A stretch of DNA of 8,684 nucleotides, taken from positions 1 through 8,684 of the forward strand of contig JASFQI010000205.1 in assembly GCA_050115555.1 (NCBI GenBank). The letters run 5' to 3'. The DNA comes from JASFQI01 sp050115555 (GTDB lineage: Bacteria > Desulfobacterota > DSM-4660 > Desulfatiglandales > HGW-15). A program made the translations under genes and the position numbers. How positions within the stretch are numbered: position 1 is the first letter of the stretch; every line of letters begins with the position of its first letter. Shown here piece after piece: positions 5,310 through 8,684 of this stretch. Below the pieces are notes generated by a model, which searched no databases, was not told where the DNA came from, and worked only from the letters and a program-made list of their open reading frames with translations.

Positions 5310-5602
5310 GGCTTTTATGCAGACCTTTAAAGACCTTTCTTTCTGGAAGGTCTTGGAGATAAGGACCTGAAATAACGTTCCATTCAGAGCATTTATAGAC
5401 CTTTAGAGGGTTTGTGAATTACGGGGGAATTTTAGCTTTTTAAGGAGGATCTATTAAGAAAAATAAAAATTATTCTCTTAATACAAGAAAGGTCTAAAGG
5501 TCTAAAGATTATGAATTTTATCAATAATGGCGGGTGTTTAAATGAATAGAGGATCGCAAAAAAGGTCTATCAAAGGTCTCAGAAGGTCTTTGGGAGGTCC
5601 TC
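5310..5602. other. Iteron-bearing AT-rich region, candidate replication origin
   Basis: The octamer AAAGGTCT occurs exactly seven times in 260 bases: inverted at 5321-5328, 5331-5338 and 5397-5404, and forward at 5488-5495, 5496-5503, 5561-5568 and 5572-5579, with near copies at 5346-5353 and 5582-5589. Left copies point one way and right copies the other, flanking an AT-rich core (about 5430-5550) able to melt. AAGACCTT/AAGGTCTT (5330-5337 and 5347-5354) also form an 8-bp dyad. Placement between the helicase and primase genes, together with iterons and an AT-rich stretch, is the classic layout of a phage or plasmid origin. No gene of useful length is seen; AAGGAGG at 5442-5448 has no normal start codon after it. 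No strong promoter is visible, although one for the primase must lie here or upstream. Confidence 0.7.
5561..5599 (+). promoter_or_regulatory. Helically phased iterons overlapping the primase ribosome-binding site
   Basis: AGGTC cores begin at 5563, 5574, 5584 and 5595, steps of 11, 10 and 11 bases, so a protein would bind all four on one DNA face. The last, imperfect copy contains the GGGAGG Shine-Dalgarno (5592-5597) of the primase at GTG 5603. A protein bound here would block or tune primase expression, the usual autoregulation at iteron origins. The phasing is seen; regulation is inferred. Confidence 0.5.
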
Positions 5603-6700
5603 GTGGGAGTAGCTTTTGATTGGCTGGGTCCGGAAGGATGCAGGGCCCTGGCCCGGGAGATCCTGGATGAGCCTCGGGAGAAGGGACGGGAGATCTGGGC
5701 CCACTGCCCGTGGCACCAGGAAAGAACGCCGGGAGGCGCTTTCGCCTACAACTTCGTGAAGGACCAGGCCATGTGCCTGAGCTGCGGCCAGCGTGGTGAC
5801 CTGGTGGCCATCTGGTGCACGGTGAACGGGTACGGCCCGGAGAGCCGGGAGGGGTTCCTGGAGTTCAAGCGGCGTTACGGCAAGGATGCGCCAATGCCCA
5901 GGCGCCGGCCGCTGCGCACCAGAAAAGAGCGCCGCCGGCCATTGGATCCGGAGGCCCGTGAGGCGGCGCCGGAGCGGTGGAAGGAGCGGGCTAAGAGCTT
6001 CGTCTTCAACAGCTTCGACCGTCTCATGGGATCGCCCGAGGCCCTCGAGGAGTTGGAAAAGCGCTGGGGCATCACAGAGCAGACCGTCCTGAGCTGCGGA
6101 TTCGGCATGAACGACAAGGACAAGTGGCCGCCCGTGACGAGCTGGGGCCTGCCGTACGAGGAACGGGGCGGCAAGGTGAAAAAGATCTGGCTCCCCCAGG
6201 GCCTGGTCATGCCGCTCATGAAGGGTGATGAGGTCCGGAAAATCAAAATCCGCCGGCCGGATCCCAGCACGCCCTGGGGCGAGCCCCGGCGGTACTGGGA
6301 GGTCCTGGGTGGCGAGAACTATCGCTTTCATTGTTACGGACCTGCAGATGCCCGGGTGCTCGTCGTGATCGAGGCCGAGCGCGATGCCGCCCTCGTGGTG
6401 CAGGAATGCGAGAGGGTTTCCTTGGGGGCGATAGCAGGAGGAGGGGCTGCTAAAAGGCCGAAGGACGAAGTGGTCACGGCGCGGATCCGAGCCGCTGAGG
6501 TGGTGCTCGTGGCGCTGGATACGGATGGAGCCGGCGCTACAAACGCGCTGAACTACTGGCGCCGGAATTTCGACTTCACGGTGCACTGGCCTGTACCAAA
6601 GGAGTTCGGCAAGGACGTGGGCGAGGCGTGGCAAAATGGACTGGATATTCAGAGCTGGGTGCAGGCTGGATTGCCTGGATGGTTCAGGGCCGGGAGATGA
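5603..6700 (+). CDS. CHC2 zinc-finger / TOPRIM DNA primase
   Basis: Makes RNA primers for replication of the element. The GTG 5603 start is chosen because GGGAGG (5592-5597) precedes it by 5 bases and the protein begins just before the zinc domain. Of 365 residues, 30-95 form a CHC2 zinc ribbon with Cys35, His38, Cys58 and Cys61 (HCPWH ... MCLSCGQRGD), which reads template DNA; about 100-130 are a basic Arg-rich linker; 135-240 are a RepB/DnaG-like intermediate part; 250-345 form a TOPRIM domain with Glu257 (VVIEAERDA), Asp306 and Asp308 (ALDTDGAGA) and Lys336/Asp338 (EFGKDVG) for metal-bound catalysis. It is shorter than host DnaG (about 580-600) and lacks the DnaB-binding C-terminal domain, which fits a phage enzyme working with its own SF3 helicase. 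The stop overlaps a tiny frame leading to the terminase gene, suggesting one transcript. Confidence 0.92.
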   Translation: MGVAFDWLGPEGCRALAREILDEPREKGREIWAHCPWHQERTPGGAFAYNFVKDQAMCLSCGQRGDLVAIWCTVNGYGPESREGFLEFKRRYGKDAPMPRRRPLRTRKERRRPLDPEAREAAPERWKERAKSFVFNSFDRLMGSPEALEELEKRWGITEQTVLSCGFGMNDKDKWPPVTSWGLPYEERGGKVKKIWLPQGLVMPLMKGDEVRKIKIRRPDPSTPWGEPRRYWEVLGGENYRFHCYGPADARVLVVIEAERDAALVVQECERVSLGAIAGGGAAKRPKDEVVTARIRAAEVVLVALDTDGAGATNALNYWRRNFDFTVHWPVPKEFGKDVGEAWQNGLDIQSWVQAGLPGWFRAGR

Positions 6701-6756
6701 CCCCACGGAACTCTGCTGCGAGCAATGCGGCGAAGGAGGCTGCTGAGAAGGCATGA
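6697..6756 (+). CDS. 19-codon linking ORF between primase and terminase genes
   Basis: An ATG at 6697 shares ATGA with the primase stop and encodes 19 Ala/Lys/Glu-rich residues (MTPRNSAASNAAKEAAEKA). Its TGA stop (6754) shares ATGA with the next gene's ATG (6753). Two ATGA couplings in series would let ribosomes pass from primase to terminase across the 52-base gap. Its own ribosome-binding site is at best CGGGAG (6691-6696). It may be a coupling device with no functional product, or chance. Confidence 0.25.
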   Translation: MTPRNSAASNAAKEAAEKA

Positions 6757-7298
6757 GCGGCGACACGAAAGAAAGCTTTGCAAACGTGCTCGAGGTCCTG
6801 GAGCACCTCCAGGAGGGCGGCTGGAAAATCTCCAAGACCACGCTTTACAAGCACGTGAAGGATGCCAAGCTCAAGCCCGCGGCTGAAGGCACATTCACGC
6901 TCAAGGCCGTGAAGGCGTATGCCCGGACGCACCTGCAGCTCAAGGAGACCCGGCAGAAGCAGGAAGAAGGGGACCTTCAGCGCAGAAAAACCGAGCTGGA
7001 AATTGACTTCAAGCGGGAGCAGCTAAAGCGGGAAAGGTTCAAGCGCGAGACCGAGGAAGGTAAATACATCCCCCGGGAGGACGTGGACCTGGAGCTAGCG
7101 GCCAGGGCCACGGTGCAGGACCACGAGTGGACCCGGGTGTTTCAGTCCAGGGCCTCCGAGATCTGCGAGCTGGTGGAGGGCAAGACCGAGCACGTGGCCG
7201 AGCTGATCCGGTTCCTTCTCGAGATCAAGGACGAGATCATGAACGAGTTTGCCAGCACCCGTCAGTGGTACGTGCTGTTCGAGGCGGAGGAGGAGTAA
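6753..7298 (+). CDS. Phage terminase small subunit (Nu1-like)
   Basis: A DNA-recognition subunit of the packaging motor that would bind the pac or cos site and load the large subunit. ATG 6753 has GAGAAGG (6745-6751) directly before it and AAGGAGG further upstream (6733-6739). Of 181 residues, about 8-58 look like a MerR/Nu1-type winged helix with recognition-helix segment KISKTTLYKHVKDAKL (25-40) and FTLKAVKAYA (48-57); 62-103 form a long highly charged coiled coil (Arg/Lys/Glu heptads), probably for oligomer assembly; 104-181 form a helical C-terminus, likely for binding the large subunit. The assignment rests on this architecture plus its position 6 bases before a gpA-type large subunit. 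The DNA-binding and coiled-coil parts are clear; exact family membership is less so. Confidence 0.78.
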   Translation: MSGDTKESFANVLEVLEHLQEGGWKISKTTLYKHVKDAKLKPAAEGTFTLKAVKAYARTHLQLKETRQKQEEGDLQRRKTELEIDFKREQLKRERFKRETEEGKYIPREDVDLELAARATVQDHEWTRVFQSRASEICELVEGKTEHVAELIRFLLEIKDEIMNEFASTRQWYVLFEAEEE

Positions 7299-7304
7299 GG
7301 CATT

Positions 7305-8684
7305 ATGACCCTGCCCGCCCGTAAAATCCTCATAAAGAAGCTGCCTTCCTGGCTGCCGGCCGAAATGGCCGGGCGGCTGCGCGAGGCAGACGGCTACCGC
7401 TTTCGGTTCCGCAAGGCCGAGCGCACGGTCTACCGCCGGCGCAAGCGGGTGCCGGTCTCTCAGTGGGCCGAGCGGCACCGGGTGATCACGCGGGGGCCGT
7501 TCCAGGGCGCCCGGTACAAAAACGAGATCACCCCCCACCTCGCCGGCATTATGGACGCCTCATTTTTCCCAAGCGTCCAGACCATCATCGCGTGTGCAGC
7601 TTTCCAGGTGGGCAAATCCACAGTAGGTGACACCTGCGTGGGCTATGCCGTGGACCGGGCTCCGGGTCCGGTGCTGTGGGTGTACCCGGACGAGGACACG
7701 GCCACGGAGAACGCCCAAGACCGGATTTTGCCTATGTTACGGCAGTCGCCCCGCATGCGGTCCTACCTCACGGGTTCCAGAGACGATGAGACCGCCAAAC
7801 GCATCAAACTCCGCCACACAGAGCTGTACCTGGCCTGGGCCCGGTCCGCTTCCAAGCTCAGCAATAAATCCATCAAGTACCTCATCCTGGACGAGACCGA
7901 CAAGTACCCGGAGACGGCGAACAAACGCGAGACCTCGCCCATCAACCTGGCCGAGGCCCGGGTCATCTGGTACAAGCAACTCGGCGGCAAGATCTGGAAG
8001 TTCTCCACACCTACCACCGAGGCCGCCCCCATCTGGCAGGCCCTCACCGAGGAGGCCCAGGTAGTGTTCGACTTCTGGCCGCGGTGCCCGGCCTGCGGAA
8101 AGCACCACCCGTTCCTGTTCGAGCAGATCCGGTGGCCCGAGGACGTCCGGGATCCCAAGCGCGTGGAGGAGGAAAAGCTGGCCTGGGCCGAGTGTCCGGA
8201 GTGCGGGGATCGCTGGGACGACGACCGCCGCAACCTCGCCTGTCGCGGGGGCGAATGGCGGGCCCGGGACGAGGCCCACACCGAGCTGTTCCGGTACCTG
8301 CGGGAGCGCCGGCCCCAAAAGATCGGTTTTCACATGCCCTCGTGGATCTCGCGCATGGTGACGCTCTCAGAGCCGGCGGCCTCTTTTCTGCGGGGACAGC
8401 TTTCCAAAACCGAGCTCAAGGACTTCAAGAACAAGTATGCGGCCGAGCCCTGGCTGGACTACACTGTGGAGCGCCAGGAGGACCGCATTCTGGCGCTGCG
8501 AGACGATCGGCCCCGGGGCATTGTGCCCTCAGGAGGCGTGGTGGCCGCACTCACGGCAGCCGTGGACACACAGGATAACGGTGGCTTTTACTACTGGATC
8601 CATGCCTGGGGCTGGGGCCAGCTCAAGGAGGGATGGCAGATCCGGGAAGGATACACGGACTCATTCGACGCCCTGGAGACCATC
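7305..8684 (+). CDS. Phage terminase large subunit, lambda gpA family (3'-truncated)
   Basis: The ATPase/nuclease of the packaging motor, which cuts concatemers and pumps DNA into proheads. ATG 7305 follows the purine-rich GGAGGAGTAAGG end of the small-subunit gene; the frame is open to the window edge (460 codons seen, family about 600-650). Motifs: PFQGARYKNEITPHL (65-79), the adenine and entry region typical of gpA; Walker A AFQVGKST (99-106), with Val replacing the more usual Ser/Thr before GK; Walker B YLILDE (192-197); coupling motif KFSTPTTE (232-239); two CxxC pairs at 261-264 and 297-300 (CPACG, CPECG), a zinc knuckle common in this family; FHMPSW (342-347); and the start of the nuclease domain at AAVDTQDNG (418-426) with the first metal-binding Asp421. 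The rest of the nuclease lies outside the window. The gpA type suggests cos-like packaging. Confidence 0.93.
   Translation, partial: MTLPARKILIKKLPSWLPAEMAGRLREADGYRFRFRKAERTVYRRRKRVPVSQWAERHRVITRGPFQGARYKNEITPHLAGIMDASFFPSVQTIIACAAFQVGKSTVGDTCVGYAVDRAPGPVLWVYPDEDTATENAQDRILPMLRQSPRMRSYLTGSRDDETAKRIKLRHTELYLAWARSASKLSNKSIKYLILDETDKYPETANKRETSPINLAEARVIWYKQLGGKIWKFSTPTTEAAPIWQALTEEAQVVFDFWPRCPACGKHHPFLFEQIRWPEDVRDPKRVEEEKLAWAECPECGDRWDDDRRNLACRGGEWRARDEAHTELFRYLRERRPQKIGFHMPSWISRMVTLSEPAASFLRGQLSKTELKDFKNKYAAEPWLDYTVERQEDRILALRDDRPRGIVPSGGVVAALTAAVDTQDNGGFYYWIHAWGWGQLKEGWQIREGYTDSFDALETI

Larger units (their letters stand above)
2825..8684. mobile_element. Left part of an integrated phage-like element
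   Basis: The element starts at the tRNA-Leu att site and continues past the right edge. Its co-directional genes include an SF3 helicase, a CHC2-TOPRIM primase and both terminase subunits, with an iteron region between the replication genes. Terminase genes point to a packaged prophage or a packaging-capable phage relative rather than a plasmid or simple integrative island. No integrase or repressor is visible on this side, so they should lie near the far att. Whether the element is intact cannot be judged from this portion. Confidence 0.8.

Noticed and set aside
5442..5498. Strong AAGGAGG site with a possible ATT-started 14-codon leader peptide
   Set aside because: No ATG, GTG or TTG at proper distance; ATT starts are very rare and the peptide is Lys/Asn-rich as expected from AT-rich DNA. 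Probably chance or a remnant.
5478..5512. Sigma-70 promoter for the primase in the AT-rich core
   Set aside because: Several TATAAT-like hexamers can be picked from AT-rich DNA (TTAATA, GATTAT), but none has a convincing -35 at 16-18 bases.
5310..5602. CRISPR array
   Set aside because: Repeats are 8 bases long, occur in both orientations and have irregular spacing; they are iterons rather than CRISPR repeats.

Overview
The window joins a bacterial chromosome (about 1-2848) to the left end of an integrated phage-like element (about 2849 to the right edge). Base and codon use are moderately GC-rich. The likely host is a Desulfobacterota-type (deltaproteobacterial) anaerobe. That is an inference from a probable selenoprotein gene, the tRNA-Leu end sequence and the general protein character; no single marker proves it.

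Chromosomal part. A sensor histidine kinase truncated by the window edge (2-922) is followed by a 180-base control region. This region holds three TCTTTAA/C repeats spaced exactly 11 bp, the usual layout of an OmpR/PhoB-type response-regulator site. Next is an msrA-msrB fusion (1103-2323) encoding a lipoprotein, which points to periplasmic repair of oxidised methionine. It carries methionine-rich spacers and lacks the usual recycling cysteines. Nineteen bases downstream, and probably co-transcribed, is a small secreted HMA-like protein (2342-2704). Its frame is crossed by one UGA, exactly where HMA domains have their second metal-binding Cys. A strong stem-loop starts directly after the UGA and looks like a bacterial SECIS. 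The simplest reading is a periplasmic selenoprotein produced with MsrAB under two-component control, perhaps for oxidant or metal stress.

Junction. A minus-strand Rho-independent terminator (2756-2796) and the 3' end of a tRNA-Leu (2825-2848, minus strand) follow. The tRNA body is missing. This is what an element integrated at a tRNA 3' end leaves on one side; the rebuilt full tRNA should lie at the far end, outside the window.

Element. All genes read rightward: a small unknown protein (2936-3133) whose ribosome-binding site is buried in a hairpin; a mostly non-coding leader with a G-quadruplex motif; a zinc-ribbon/HTH protein resembling IS1 InsA (3395-3676); a D5/P4-type SF3 helicase (3660-5309); an AT-rich iteron region that is a good origin candidate (5310-5602); a CHC2-TOPRIM primase (5603-6700); a terminase small subunit (6753-7298); and a lambda gpA-type terminase large subunit that runs off the edge (7305-8684). 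Helicase, origin and primase form a replication module that leads directly into DNA packaging. No integrase, repressor or structural gene is visible.
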